DNA of 64,000 bases from Cephalotus follicularis (lineage: Eukaryota; Streptophyta; Magnoliopsida; Oxalidales; Cephalotaceae): the NCBI GenBank assembly GCA_001972305.1, contig BDDD01000366.1, positions 289,016 to 353,015 of the forward strand. Direction: 5' to 3'. The position numbers were made by a program, and so were the translations under genes. The notes beneath the pieces are model-generated. The model was not told the DNA's origin. It ran no database searches and saw nothing but the letters and a program-made list of their open reading frames with translations. Below are positions 43,731-55,606 of the stretch, piece by piece. The stretch's first letter is position 1. Each line of letters starts with the position of its first letter.

Positions 43731-44775
43731 TCCAGGACATGTGATGGATCTCGGATGTAACCTCGTAGCATCGATACATGGAAGACATCATGTACGCTCG
43801 ACAAAGTAGGAGGCAAGTCTAGTTGATAAGCTACCTCCTCAACCCTCTCTAGAATCTCAAAAGGACCAATATAGCGTGGCGCTAACTTGCCCTTCCTTCC
43901 GAATCTTTGCACCCCTTTCCACGGAGATACCTTCAAAAACACGTGATCTCCCACATTGAAGGTTAAAGGCCTTCTCTTCACACTGTTGGCATAGCTCTTC
44001 TGCCGACTCTGTGCTGCTAGCAACTTCTCTTTGATGAACTTGACTTTCTCCAAAGTCTCCTCCACCAAATCCGACCCAAGCAATGGTTGTTCACCAACCA
44101 CATCCCAACACACAGGAGATCTGCACTTCCTCCCATACAGCGCTTCAAACGATGCCATGCCGATGCTGCAATGATAGCTGTTATTCTAAGAAAACTCTAT
44201 CAAAGGAATATGGTCTTCCCATGTCCCAGCAAAATCGATCACACAAGCCCGAAGCATATCCTCCAAGGTTTGGATGGTACGCTTTGACTGTCCATCTATT
44301 TGAGGGTGAAAAGAAGTACTGGGATTCAATCTCGTTCTGAATGCTGTCTGAAATCTCTTCCAGAAGTTGAAAGTGAAGATCGAATCCCTATCACAAACGA
44401 TGCTCGCCAGAACACCGTGCAGTCTCACAATCTCCTTCACATATAATCGAGCCAACTTGCTCGCTGAATCAGTGATGTGTGTAGACAAAAAGTGTGCTGA
44501 TTTGGTGAGTCTATCAACAATAACCCACACTGCATTATGACGATGCCTAGTCAGTGGAAATCCAGAAACAAAGTCCATCATAATGTGTTCCCATTTCCAC
44601 TCTGCCACTGGTAATGACTGCAACAGTCCTGCCGGTCTCTAGTGTTCGGCCTTGACCCTCTGGCAATTCAAACACTTCATGACATATTCTGCAATTTCAC
44701 GCTTCATGCCAGGCCACCAGTAAGTCCTCTTCATATCTCGGTACATTTTAGTGCTACCAGGATGAATACTGTACA
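43731..44775 (-). pseudogene. pol: Integrase core and C-terminal domain of C, left of K
   Basis: Minus-strand motifs: MMDFVSGFP (first Asp), CDRDSIF (second Asp) and [13 protein letters not shown], where Lys replaces the catalytic Glu. The C-terminal part has ALYGRKCRSP, FNVGDHVFLKVSPWKGV, GPFEILERV and HDVFHVSMLRGY. Stops: TAG at 44639-44641 (from CAG, intact in the right duplicate) and TAG at 44186-44188. The segment ends at K on one side and N on the other. The stretch 44438-44775 is duplicated at 49400-49738. Confidence 0.9.
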
Positions 44776-46026
44776 TGTTGGGAAATAATGTATGTGGCAA
44801 CCTTTAATTACTAAATTTGTTTGCGGAAATAACACTAATTAATCTATGAAATTAAACAATCACACAAGAACAAATAATACAAATGTAAGTAAAAGAGATA
44901 AGGGATAAAGAGTGTGCAAACGAATTTATAGTGGTTCGGCAAAATTCGTGCCTACGTCCACTTTCTCAAGAACTCCTTGAGTTTCCACTAGATACCACTA
45001 GCAACCTTTGATTTTCGGCTTACGGGTGCAAATCAAAGCAAACCACCTTACACTTGATTTTGGGTTCCGGGTGCAAATCAATCAAACACCTTACAAGGGT
45101 TCACTCCCCTCTAAATTCTCACCAAGGGTTTTAACACCCTTTTTACATAGAAGGATTTGTAAAGATAGTTTGTGTTTACAAGTAACCTCTCACAGGTTGG
45201 ATATGAAAGTGATAGCTAGTTACAAGCTTTGGATATGAAAGTGTAAACAAAAGCTTGATGTCTTTCTCTTTGTAGATGTGCGAGTTTTGATGTTGAGATT
45301 AGATGTTCAAAAGTCTTTTTCAAGTCACTTAAATCTTGTTTCTTGGCCTCTATATATAGCTTTCTTCAGATTATAGCCGTTGCAAAAGTCTTGGACATTT
45401 TGGATATAAAAATGTGTTGATGCAACTTTGTTTTTGTCTCTGCTGGAACAAAGACGTCGATGTCTTCATAAAGGCATCGATGTCTTTGACTGTTACTAGC
45501 CGTTGTAAGTGCGTTAACTAGCCGTTCCGTGTTTCCCGGGTCAATCATTTAAAAAAGACGTCGATGTCTTTTTATAGGCGTCGATGTCTTTGCTGGGAAT
45601 CTGTCCAGGCATTTGAATATATGAGCATCACATCGACTTCTTCTTCATGGGTAGATGTCGTTTCTGGCTTTGGCAGATTGGTCTAGAAAGACGTCGATGT
45701 CTTAGGAAAGGGATCAATGTCTTTGGTACGGACGTCGATGTCTTTGCTTGTAAGGATCGATGTCTTGACTAAAATTTGACCTGTAACTTTGGGCACTAAT
45801 GACGTCGATGTCTTTGTTCAAAGGGATCGATGTCGTTCATAAAAAGTGGCCTGTAACTTTGCTGGATCAAACGCGTCGATGTCTTTTGCTATAGAGGTCG
45901 ATGTCTTTTGCTTGCAGTTGATATTTTGCCTTATGTGAAGCTTTCTAATATCTTGCACATTAAGTAAACATGTTAAATGCAAATTTGTAATCATTAAAAC
46001 TTATGATTGAGACTAAAAAGTCAACA
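44776..46026 (-). repeat. Left (3') LTR of element K
   Basis: TGTTGGGAAATAATG to AAAGTCAACA. It carries TCGA motifs at 45450-45910 (GACGTCGATGTC, GGATCGATGTC and others), and a minus-strand TATA box (CTATATATAG, 45349-45359) lies just downstream of the array in transcription direction. Confidence 0.9.
45349..45359 (-). promoter_or_regulatory. TATA box of K (duplicate in the right LTR at about 48723-48733)
   Basis: CTATATATAG on the minus strand, about 90 bp downstream of the nearest TCGA motif. The right LTR copy is the one that would drive transcription. Confidence 0.6.
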
Positions 46027-46466
46027 ATCTCCCCCCTTTTGATGATTACAAAAATTTGCTTCATTATGAAAAAATATGTGACATTTCAAAGCAAAAAGAT
46101 TTTCTTTTAGATTTTCTTATCTAGCTTAGCTTCCCTTTTACCATAAACTCCCCCTTAACATATTCATCATTAATAGCACATTTTCATATCTAGCTCCCCC
46201 TTAGCATAGGCTATCAATTTTTTTTTCTTAAGCATTAAGCATTCTCCCCCTTTTTGTTAGCATCAAAAAGATTATGTCAAAAAAAACGACATCAATTAAA
46301 CAATTTTAAAGAGATACCAACTGAAAGTTAAAGATTAAATCAATGAGAGCAATACTTTATAGTCGAACATAAAATGATACCTCCCCCTCAACAAAAGCTT
46401 TCTTCCTCAAACTTATGTACTTGAGCATTTGAAATTAACTCCAAGTACACCTACAAAAACAAAGGT
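46027..46466 (-). other. Post-gag spacer of K with polypurine tracts
   Basis: Minus-strand purine tracts abut the LTR at 46027 (AAAGGGGGGAGAT) and recur at 46149-46157, 46194-46202, 46244-46258 and 46381-46389. No coding sequence. Layout matches I and J. Confidence 0.75.
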
Positions 46467-48094
46467 TTAAGCTTTTGGTACCCATTTGAACTTGGGTCCT
46501 TGCAAGTTAGTCACAAGAGTTCCTTTAGGAACCCAAATCTTTCTAGTTTTGCCAAAACAAAGATTATTTCTAAAAATGCAAGAGGTAGGAATATGTCCTA
46601 TTCTACCACAATAATTGCAATAAATTTGAGGTTCATTTTTCTTAACAAAATTTTTTTTAAAGTGTTTGACGTTTTTCATTTCTTCATAGCCGAGACCGGC
46701 TTTGTCAAAAACACATCTTTGAAGTCCTAAGAGATTATCCAATTTAGCACTACTATTTGAGAAAGTAGAAAAGGATTTCTTCAAAGCATCAATTTCAAGT
46801 TTTAGCTTTTTATTCTCTTCCTCAAATCGTTTGATAATTTTAAGGAAACATTCAAGATATCAATTTCATTTTTATGATAGCTATTTTCATTCTTTAGAAT
46901 TTCAATTTCTTTTGTCATAGAAATAGCATTTTTCTTTAGAGTCTTATTTTTCAAGCAAACATTTTCATATTCAACATATAATTTCTCATAAGCATTTTGC
47001 AATTCATCAAAAGTAAAATTTTCCTCATTTTCTTCCTCATCCTCAATTGCCATGTAAGCAATGTGTGCAACTTCTTCATCGCTTTCCTCTTCGGAGCTTG
47101 AGGTATCGCTATCCGACCATGTGGCTACCATCGCTTTCTTCTTCTTGAAGTATTCATTCTTTTTCTTGAATTGCTCTTTCTTTTTAAGATTTGGACACTC
47201 GTTTTTAAAGTGGCCGGGCTTTTTGCATTCGTAGCATGTTAGTTCTTCCCTTTTGCTTGACTCTTCATCTTGAGGGAATTCCTTTTTGAAAGCCTTTTTC
47301 CCTTTTTGGCTTTTGAGAAACCTTTTGAATTGGGAAGTTATAAGTGCCACATCTCCATCTTCATCACTTTCACTTTCTTCCTTTGAAGCTTTAAAAGCGA
47401 TTGATTTCTTCTTCTTGACTTCCACATGCTCATGATTCTTCATTGTTGTCTCATGTGTCATCAAGGAACCAAGGAGTTGTTCGAGTGGGAGAGTGGAGAG
47501 ATCTTTAGCCTCCTCTATGGCTGTCACCTTAGGCGTCCAACTCTTTGGCAAGCACCTTACGATTTTCCTTACAAGTTCTTGGTTAGAATAAGATTTGCCA
47601 AGATTCTTAAGAGAGTTAATAATAGTAGTAAATCGACAAAACATATCACTAATACACTCATTATCATGCATCACAAATAATTCATACTCACGTACAAGCA
47701 TGCTAATTTTAGATTCTTTTACTTGATTTGTGCCTTCATATGTAACTTCTAATAAGTCCCACATTTCTTTTGCCGAATCACAAGAAGATATCCGATTAAA
47801 TTCATTCGGGCCAACGGCACAAAATAAAACATGTTTAGCTTTAGAATTTAATTGGAGTATCCTAAAATCATTATCATTATATTCATTTTCGGGTTTAGGC
47901 GAGACTACTCCTTCTATAGTTCTTGTGGGCATTCTAGGACCATTTACAATAATATGCCATAATTGATAGTCTAGGGATTGTAGAAAAATGGTCATTCTAC
48001 TCTTCCAAAAACTATAGTTATTTTCGTCATAGAAAGGAGGTCTAGTAATGGAGGAACCTTCTAATCCTATGTTTAGATTCATTTGGTTTTCCAT
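46467..48094 (-). pseudogene. gag: Copia gag of element K, one frameshift
   Basis: 430 codons from ATG 48094 (MENQMNLNIGLEG), then a frameshift near 46820 into a second frame (46784-46467). The parts are those of the I gag: UBN2-type capsid, CCHC knuckle CYECKKPGHFKNEC, acidic SSSEEESDEE stretch, Lys/Glu/Asn-rich coiled-coil region, second knuckle CNYCGRIGHIPTSC and terminal KFKWVPK. Trp is present where I has its stop. Apart from the single frameshift the frame is open, so the family was under coding constraint until recently. No protease or pol follows. Confidence 0.9.
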
Positions 48095-48133
48095 GGATCT
48101 TTATATCTCTAATAATTAAGAATTATGAGATAA

Positions 48134-48147
48134 CCTCTCTGATACCA
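48134..48147 (-). other. Primer-binding site of K
   Basis: The complement of CTCTGATACCA reads TGGTATCAGAG, two to three bases from the LTR boundary at 48150; initiator Met tRNA type. Confidence 0.85.
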
Positions 48148-48149
48148 CT

Positions 48150-49399
48150 AGTTGGGAAATAATGTATGTGGCAACCTTTAATTACTAAATTTGTTTGCGG
48201 AAATAACACTAATTAATCTATGAAACTAAACAATCACACAAGAACAAATAATACAAATGTAAGTAAAAGAGATAAGGGATAGAGAGTGTGCAAACAAATT
48301 TATAGTGGTTCGGCAAAATCCGTGCCTACGTCCACTTTCTCAAGAACTCCTTGAGTTTCCACTAGATACCACTAGCAACCTTTGATTTTTGGCTTACGGG
48401 TGCAAATCAAAGCAAACCACCTTACACTTGATTTTGGGTTCTGGGTGCAAATCAATCAAACACCTTACAAGGGTTCACTCCCCTCTAAATTCTCACCAAG
48501 GGTTTTAACACCCTTTTTACAAAGAAGGATTTGTAAAGATAGTTTGTGTTTACAAGTAACCTCTCACAGGTTGGATATGAAAGTGATATCTAGTTACAAG
48601 CTTTGGATATGAAATTGTAAACAAAAGCTTGATGTCTTTCTCTTTGTAGATGTGCAAGTTTTGATGTTGAGATTAGATGTTCAAAAGTCTTTTTCAAGTC
48701 ACTTAAATCTTGTTTCTTGGCCTCTATATATAGCTTTCTTCAGATTATAGCCATTGCAAAAGTCTTGGACATTTTGGATATAAAAATGTGTTGATGCAAC
48801 TTTGTTTTTGTCTCTGCTGGCAGAAAGACGTCGATTTCTTCATAAAGGCATCGATGTCTTTGGCTGTTACTAGCCGTTGTAAGTGCGTTAACTAGCCGTT
48901 CCATGTTTCCCGGGTCAATAATTTAAAAAAGACGTCGATGTCTTTTTATAGGCGTCGATGTCTTTGCTGGGAATCTGTCCAGGCATTTGAATATATGAGC
49001 ATCACATCGACTTCTTCTTCATGGGTAGATGTCGTTTCTGGCTTTGGCAGATTGGTCTAGAAAGACGTCGATGTCTTAGGAAAGGGATCAATGTCTTTGG
49101 TACGGACGTCGATGTCTTTGCTTGTAAGGATCGATGTCTTGACTAAAATTTGACCTGTAACTTTGGGCACTAATGACGTCGATGTCTTTGTTCAAAGGGA
49201 TCGATGTCGTTCATAAAAAGTGGCCTGTAACTTTGCTGGATCAAACGCGTCGATGTCTTTTGCTATAGAGGTCGATGTCTTTTGCTTGCAGTTGATATTT
49301 TGCCTTATGTGAAGCTTTCTAATATCTTGCACATTAAGTAAACATGTTAAATGCAAATTTGTAATCATTAAAACTTATGATTGAGACTAAAAGTCAACA
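48150..49399 (-). repeat. Right (5') LTR of element K
   Basis: 1,250 bp, nearly identical to the left LTR over its last 450 bp. TCGA motifs at 48825-49290. Ends GTCAACA at 49399. Confidence 0.9.
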
Positions 49400-50736
49400 A
49401 CATATAATCGAGACAACTTGCTCGCTGAATCAGTGACGTGTGTAGGCAAAAAGTATGCTGATTTGGTGAGTCTATCAACAATAACCCACACTGAATTATG
49501 ACGATGCCTAGTCAGTGGAAATCCAGAAACAAAGTCCATCGTAATGTGTTCCCATTTCCACTCAGCCACTGGTAATGACTGCAACAGTCCTGCCGGTCTC
49601 TGGTGTTCGGCCTTGACCCTCTGGCAATTCAAACACTTCACGGCATATTTTGCAATTTCGCGCTTCATGCCAGGCCACCAGTAAGTCCTCTTCATATCTT
49701 GGTACATTTTAGTGCTACCAGGATGAATACTGTACAAGGATTTATGAGCCCCGCGAAGCAACTCATTCTTCAACCCTGGTTCATCTGGAAGGCACACACG
49801 TCCCCGATATCTCAGAAGACCATCAGCATGTACTCGAAAATCAGATTCCGAGTCCAGGTTCTCCCGAATTCGTTGCAGCTCCGGATCATGCGGTTGTGCA
49901 TCCCTAATGTGATCCAGTAACACTGGATGGACCCGCATGTCGGCCACGAAGATCCCCGGTGACTGATTAAACGGAGACCACTCTTGGAAGTCTTCTAACA
50001 TCTTCCATTGTGACAGCATCGTACTGGCAACCATAGCCTTGCGGCTCAAGGCATCAGCGACTACATTCGCTTTCCCCGGGTAGTATTCGATACTGCAGTC
50101 ATAAGCATTCAAGAACTCCACCCACCTACGCTGTCTCATGTTCAGTGTGTCCTGACAAAACAGGTACCTCAAGCTCTTATGATCGGTAAAGATCTCAAAC
50201 TGAGTTTCATACAAGTAGTGTCTCCATTTCTGAAGAGCAAAGATAATAGCTGCCAGTTCAAGATCGTGAGTCGGGTAATTCTCTTCGTATGGCTTTAGCT
50301 TCCGCGAAGCATAAGCGATCACTCTACCTCGTTGCATCAACACGCAACTCAAGCTCTTACCCGATGCATCACTATAGACTGCAAATCCCTCATTACCCTC
50401 GGGTAATGCCAAGATAGGAGCGGAAACCAACCGATCCTTCAGTTCACGGAAACTAGCTTCACAATCTTCATCCCAGACAAACAAGGTCTTCTTCTGGGTC
50501 AGTCTAGTCAAGGGCTCGGCTATCCTTGAAAAGTTATGGATAAACCTCCTGTAATACCCCACCAAGCCAAGAAAACTGCGTACCTCCGTTACGTTCTTCG
50601 GCTGTGGCCAATCTCGTACCACCTCTGTCTTTGACGGATCCACCGCCAAACCCTCTCCAGATACAATGTGACCAAGGAAAATCACACGGTCAAGCCCAAA
50701 TTCACACTGACTGAATTTGGCGTACAGCTGCTGCTC
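49400..50736 (-). pseudogene. pol: RNase H and integrase N-terminal half of element C
   Basis: Minus-strand frame 50685-49400: RT thumb end ([12 protein letters not shown]), connection [15 protein letters not shown], RNase H ([50 protein letters not shown]), linker [12 protein letters not shown], integrase zinc region ([33 protein letters not shown]) and the first catalytic Asp in TMDFVSGFP. It stops at K. A TGA at 50737-50739 (from CGA) separates it from RT. Confidence 0.9.
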
Positions 50737-51207
50737 TCAGAGAATCTGCAAAACCAACCTCAGATGGCAAGCATGCTCCTCCTCACTCCTTGAGTATACT
50801 AGTACGTCGTCAATAAACACAACGACAAACTGATCCAGGTACGGTCGAAACACATCGTTCATTAATGACATAAACACAGCTGGTGCATTGGTAACACCAA
50901 AAGGCATCACAAGGAAATCGTAGTGACCGTATCTTGTCCGGAAAGCAGTCTTCTCAATATCTCCTTCCCTCACCCTCAACTGGTGATAGCCTGACCTAAA
51001 ATCAAGCTTCGAGAATACTCTCACCCCTTGTAACTGGTCAAACAAATCCTCGATGTGGGGCAAAGGATACTTGTTTTTGATAGTTGCCTTGTTCAGCATC
51101 CTGTAGTTGATGCAGAGCCGCATTGACCCATCCTTTTTCTTGACAAACAGCACAGGCGCACCCCACGGAGAAACACTGGGTCGAATAAAACCCTTATCGA
51201 TCAGATC
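50737..51207 (-). pseudogene. pol: RT palm and fingers of element C
   Basis: Frame 51153-50737 plus the short stretch up to the TAG at 51208-51210 (relatives have Gln). Motifs: [66 protein letters not shown] and catalytic FIDDVLVYS. Catalytic residues are intact; the bracketing stops are not. Confidence 0.9.
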
Positions 51208-51945
51208 CTATAATTGCGATTTCAGTTCCTTTAAGTCTGCAGGAGCCATTCTATACGGTGCTTTAGAAATAGGAGCTGTACCTGGTATAAGATCGATAAC
51301 AAACTCCATATTCCTCTTCGGTGGCAAAGATCTCAAGTCATCAGGAAATACATCTGGAAATTCACACACCACTGGGATCTCCTCCAGACTCAAACCCTTC
51401 TCTTTCCTCTGGTCAATTACATAAGCAAGATATCCTTCGCTTCCTTTCTCGAGATACCTCGATGCTCGGATAAAGGATATAATCGGTCTAGAGAACCCCT
51501 TGTCTCCCTTAAACTGGAAAACAGTACCGTTGGGCAGGCAAAAATCAACCATCTTGCTGTAGCAGTCCATGTAAGTATGATGTGCTGACAGCCAATCCAT
51601 CCCCAAAATAATATCGAAGTCGCAGATGGGCAATACTATCAAATTTTCATACAAGGAAATGCTTGCCATAGACATCTCACAACTCCTATATACGGTATCT
51701 GTATACATGGAAACTCCAGTAGGTGTGCTCACATCCAAGGTGTATGGCATACAGTCGGGTGTTACATCTAAGTATGATGCAAATTGTGAAGAAATAAAAG
51801 AATGTGATGCTCCAGGGTCCATCAACACTCTAGCAAAAAAACCATAAATATACAGTGTACCTCCAATGACCGAGGTAGACTCCGGAACCTCTGTCTATGA
51901 AAGGGTAAAAACTATACCTTTCGCAATGCCCTTGCCAGTGTCCCT
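51208..51945 (-). pseudogene. pol: Protease and RT N-terminal region of element C
   Basis: Frame 51828-51208: protease VLMDPGASHSFISSQFA and DFDIILGMDWL, then the link [13 protein letters not shown] and [19 protein letters not shown]. Note DPG in place of the more common DTG, which is also seen in M. A TAG at about 51897 in this frame and a frameshift near 51945 separate it from the zinc knuckles. Confidence 0.85.
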
Positions 51946-52224
51946 TCACTGTGTAGGCCCCACTGCTACTAGTTGGTCCAGTAGGTGCTGTAGCCTGACT
52001 CTTCGGGCAATCTCTCACAGAATGGCCAGATGCCCCACACCTCAAACACAGTTCGTTCATCCTCCAGCAATGTTTCTGTAAGTGGCCTTTGCGACCACAG
52101 TGATAACAGGCTCCAGTTCCTGCATCACTCCCTTGGCTAGGAGTACCTTGTGTGGCAGCTGCCCAGATCTGTTCTTCGATGATTTCGTCAGAGAACCACT
52201 GCCTTGCAATTTTGAAGAAGCTGG
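51946..52224 (-). pseudogene. gag: Double zinc knuckle of C gag, cut by M
   Basis: Minus-strand CYHCGRKGHLQKHC and CLRCGASGHSVRDC lie in tandem. This double-knuckle arrangement is also visible in E (63870-63990). The segment ends at M (TSD GCTGG at 52220-52224); gag continues at 55607. Confidence 0.9.
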
Positions 52225-53705
52225 TGTAAGAACCGCAATTTCAATTTGATGTATATTGATCCGAATATTGAAATAAAATATACATTTTAATTGAATTATT
52301 GTCCAATTATTATGTTCTTATGTGGTTATTAATGTTGAAATGAATTGGGATTCAAATTGGTGGAAATCCACTCAAGAAAACCCTAATTTCACCATTGACA
52401 GTCGACTGCCATAGACGAACAGCCGACTGCCTGACTCGTGGCATGTCCAGTCGACTGCCCGATGAATCCAGCCGACTGTAATTTCGACAGAACATGTGTC
52501 TGTGCAGGTGTCACACTCAGCTTGGCGTGGCATGCATGGGGGCTACGTGTCCTAAGCGGCCAGGACATGCAAAGTGATGCCTTGCATGTCCTCTGCACTC
52601 TGCAAAACTTACAGACCCTGAAATTGCATGAATCAAGAAGGAAAAGAGTAAGAACACATGCATGTGAGTGAGAGGAAAAGGGTGAGAAGGTGGAGTTTAA
52701 TAACCTGACGAATTCTAAACCCTTAGGACCTCTATATCTTATGAGAATAAGTTGAGAAGAGTGTTTGAAACACTGAACATTAAAGAGAGTGGCTAAGAGT
52801 TGGATTGAGAGCTTACATTGGTGGAATTGAAGTTGAAGCTCAAGGAAGGAAAAGTGCACTTGATCACCCCTAGTAAGTTCAATCCGAATCTGTGTAATAG
52901 GATGTTATAACCAACAATAATGTATCTAGAGGAAGGTTTAATCTACTGATTAACATGATTGATTAAACGTCTTCTAGGATTATGGAAGTGATATGCAATA
53001 TGGCACATTAGTTCAAGTAAAGGAAAATGCAATCTCTAAATTGATTGAAGTTATTGTTGAGTATAATAACTACTGATTTCCTTATGAATTATACCTGCTC
53101 ATCTACTGTCCAATAAGAGGATGAATTGATATTATTAGACACATGCATAAGAAGTGGTAAATGGGAGAAGGAACAAGCTTAATGACTAGTGACTTGAAAT
53201 ACTATGATTAGTATGGCTATATGTTACTGAATTAATGAACTGATGCACATGTTTATAACATGCATGCATAGATTGAACCCCCCTGAAAATTAAGGAATTG
53301 GTTGAGAAAGCTTGGAAAAGTGCCTTGGAAGTTTAAAGAGAAAGATCATTCAATTGATCTTGGGATAGCAATTGAGGTAGGGGTAGTGATATGTATTGGA
53401 AGATATGTTCATGCATGTTATGTATGTTGATTTTCTCATTGCATTGTATTGATTTGAACACTGAATTGCATTATAAAACTGGTCTGCCTACATTTCTGGG
53501 CAAAACCAGTCGACTGGCATCAAATGCAGTCGACTGCTACACCAAACAGCCGGCTGGTTCTTGAGGCAGCCGACTGTTCTGGGCTGTATCTGCATAATAA
53601 TCAATGAATTGTTACTGTTTGCATTGTTGATGATTTGTACATGTTACCAACATAATGCACATACTGTTTGATGATATTTAACATCATCACTACTGATATT
53701 TCACG
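52225..53705 (+). repeat. 5' LTR fragment of M, with CAGTCGACTG motifs
   Basis: AT-rich, non-coding. CAGTCGACTG or CAGCCGACTG motifs at 52399-52480 and 53507-53580, spaced about 20-22 bp within pairs. Its end fuses to pol at about 53705-53720 without a primer site, marking a deletion. The plus-strand frame at 52438-52671 and the minus-strand frame at 52389-52859 have no domains. Confidence 0.7.
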
Positions 53706-53720
53706 GATTGAACGAATTAT

Positions 53721-55319
53721 GTGCTAGGGATCATGAAAGGTAGGGTCTACACCTTATCTAAAGATGACGTGCCAGAATCCACTACTGTTGTGGGAGGTAC
53801 CATTTATATATCTGGCATTCTTGCACATGTGTTAATTGATCCTGGTGCGACGCATTCTTTTATTGCATCTAGTTTTGCTCGCAAGTTGCATGGTGTTACA
53901 TCTAGACTGTCATATGTATTGGAGGTGAGTACTCCTGCGGGTACTTGTCTTTTGTCTGACACTGTTATGAACGATTGTGAAATCGTGATAGCTGGAATTG
54001 AATTGACTGCTGTTCTGATAGTGTTGCCTATCCGAGATTTTGATGTAATCTTGGGGATGGATTGGTTATATACTCATCATGCTTGTGTTGATTGCTACAA
54101 CAAGATGATGACTTTTTATCTGCAAGATGGGACTGAATGCAAATTCATCGGAGAGAAGAATGTTACAGCTCCGATTATTTCATATACCCGAGCACAGAAG
54201 TATCTTAGACAAGGGTGTGAAGGCTATTTGGCGTATGTGATTGACCATACGAAAGGTACGCCTAGTATAGAGCAAGTTCCAGTTGTATGTGATTTTCCTG
54301 ATGTATTTCCAGATGATCTCACTTCATTGCCACCGGAGCGAGATATTGAGTTCAGTATTGAACTACAGCCTGGGACTGCTCCTATATCGAAAGCACCTTA
54401 CCGAATGGCTCCTGCTGAACTGAAGGAGTTGAAAGTTCAACTACAGGACTATCTTGACAAGGGATTCATCAGACCGAGTGTGTCACCATGGGGAGCACCG
54501 GTTCTATTCGTAAAGAAGAAGGATGGATCAATGCGTCTATGCATTGATTACAGATTGCTGAATCGAGTGACAGTGAAGAACAAATATCCTCTGCCACATA
54601 TTGAGGAATTGTTCGACCAGTTGCAAGGTTCAACCGTATTCTCCAAGCTTGACTTAAGAACAGGCTATCATCAACTGAGGAACCGGGAAGGTGATGTGGA
54701 GAAGACTGCATTTCGAACCAGATATGGGCACTATGAGTTCCTGATACTGCCGTTTGGTCTGACGAATGCTCCTGCAGCTTTTATGTGCCTAATGAACAGA
54801 GTGTTCCAACCTTATCTTGATCAGTTTGTTGTGATATTTTTAGATGACATCTTGATCTACTCAGAGAGTGTTGAGGAACATATGCAGCACTTGCAGATTG
54901 TATTGCAGGTATTGCGGAAGGAACAACTGTACGCCAAATTCAGCAAGTGCGAATTTTGGCTGGATCATGTGACGTTCCTAGGTCACATAGTATCGAGTGA
55001 AGGATTATCAGTGGATCCTTCAAAGATAGAGAGCGTTGTTGATTGGCCCCAACCAAGGAACGCTACGGAGGTGCGCAGTTTCTTGGGATTGGCTGGCTAT
55101 TACCGCAGATTTATCGAGGGATTCTTGAAGCTTGCTACACCACTGACACAGCTGACGCAGAAAAAGTCCAGCTTTGTGTGGGATGAGTCTTGCGAGGCAA
55201 GTTTTCAGGAGTTGAAGAGTCGGTTGATTTCGGCTCCAGTGTTGGCATTACCTGAGGGTAATGAAGGGTTTACTGTTTACTCTGATGCTTCTGGGAAGGG
55301 ACTGGGATGCGTTTTGATG
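53721..55319 (+). pseudogene. pol: Protease, RT and start of RNase H of element M
   Basis: An open frame of 533 codons from the deletion joint; there is no proper start (the first usable codon here is GTG) because gag is missing. Protease: [17 protein letters not shown] (about residues 36-52) and [75 protein letters not shown], catalytic FLDDILIYS, then [19 protein letters not shown]. RNase H begins [14 protein letters not shown] and is cut at about 55319, after which LTR sequence adds about 28 unrelated codons. RT itself is undamaged, the least decayed pol stretch in the window, but has no promoter or gag context. Confidence 0.9.
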
Positions 55320-55601
55320 TTTATCGTTAAGGTTGTTGTTTACTGTTGTTTATGTACTGTAATGAACGAACGAATCACACCTTGTTTACTGTTGTATTCC
55401 TTATGATAAGGATATTGTTAACTTGTACCGCACGTAGTATGGGATGCGTGCGAAGACTTATATTTTTTTTATACATTCAGGCTTATTGACTATTTTCCGC
55501 ATACTGTTTTATACTGTTAAATGTTATGCTGGAATGTATGTTTAATACTGATACTACCTTATATGCTGGTCATTGATGGATTGAATTAACGGGGTGTGAC
55601 A
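55320..55601 (+). repeat. 3' LTR tail of M
   Basis: Non-coding; ends GGGGTGTGACA. Only about 280 bp of the LTR remain. Confidence 0.75.
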
Positions 55602-55606
55602 GCTGG

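Larger units (their letters stand above)
44776..49399 (-). mobile_element. Element K: second gag-only copia element (TR-GAG-like)
   Basis: LTRs 44776-46026 and 48150-49399 (TG decayed to AG in the second) enclose only gag, a non-coding spacer with polypurine tracts and a primer site. I count roughly 17 differences between the LTRs, so the insertion is not very old. The structure is the same as I in opposite orientation, with no pol remnant at all. Confidence 0.9.
44438..49738. repeat. 338-bp direct duplication of C integrase sequence flanking K (44438-44775 and 49400-49738)
   Basis: Both copies start ACATATAATCGAG and end GAATACTGTACA. I count about 13 differences between them. The left copy ends exactly at the K start and the right copy begins exactly at the K end. 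The flanking 5-mers (GTACA and ACATA) do not match as a normal TSD. Confidence 0.9.
52225..55601 (+). mobile_element. Element M: doubly deleted plus-strand gypsy element in C gag
   Basis: Starts TGTAAGAACCGCAA at 52225 and ends GGGGTGTGACA at 55601; perfect TSD GCTGG at 52220-52224 and 55602-55606. Contents: a 5' LTR piece, then protease-RT-partial RNase H, then a 3' LTR tail. The LTR end, primer site and gag are deleted on one side; the rest of RNase H, integrase and most of the 3' LTR on the other. Confidence 0.9.
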
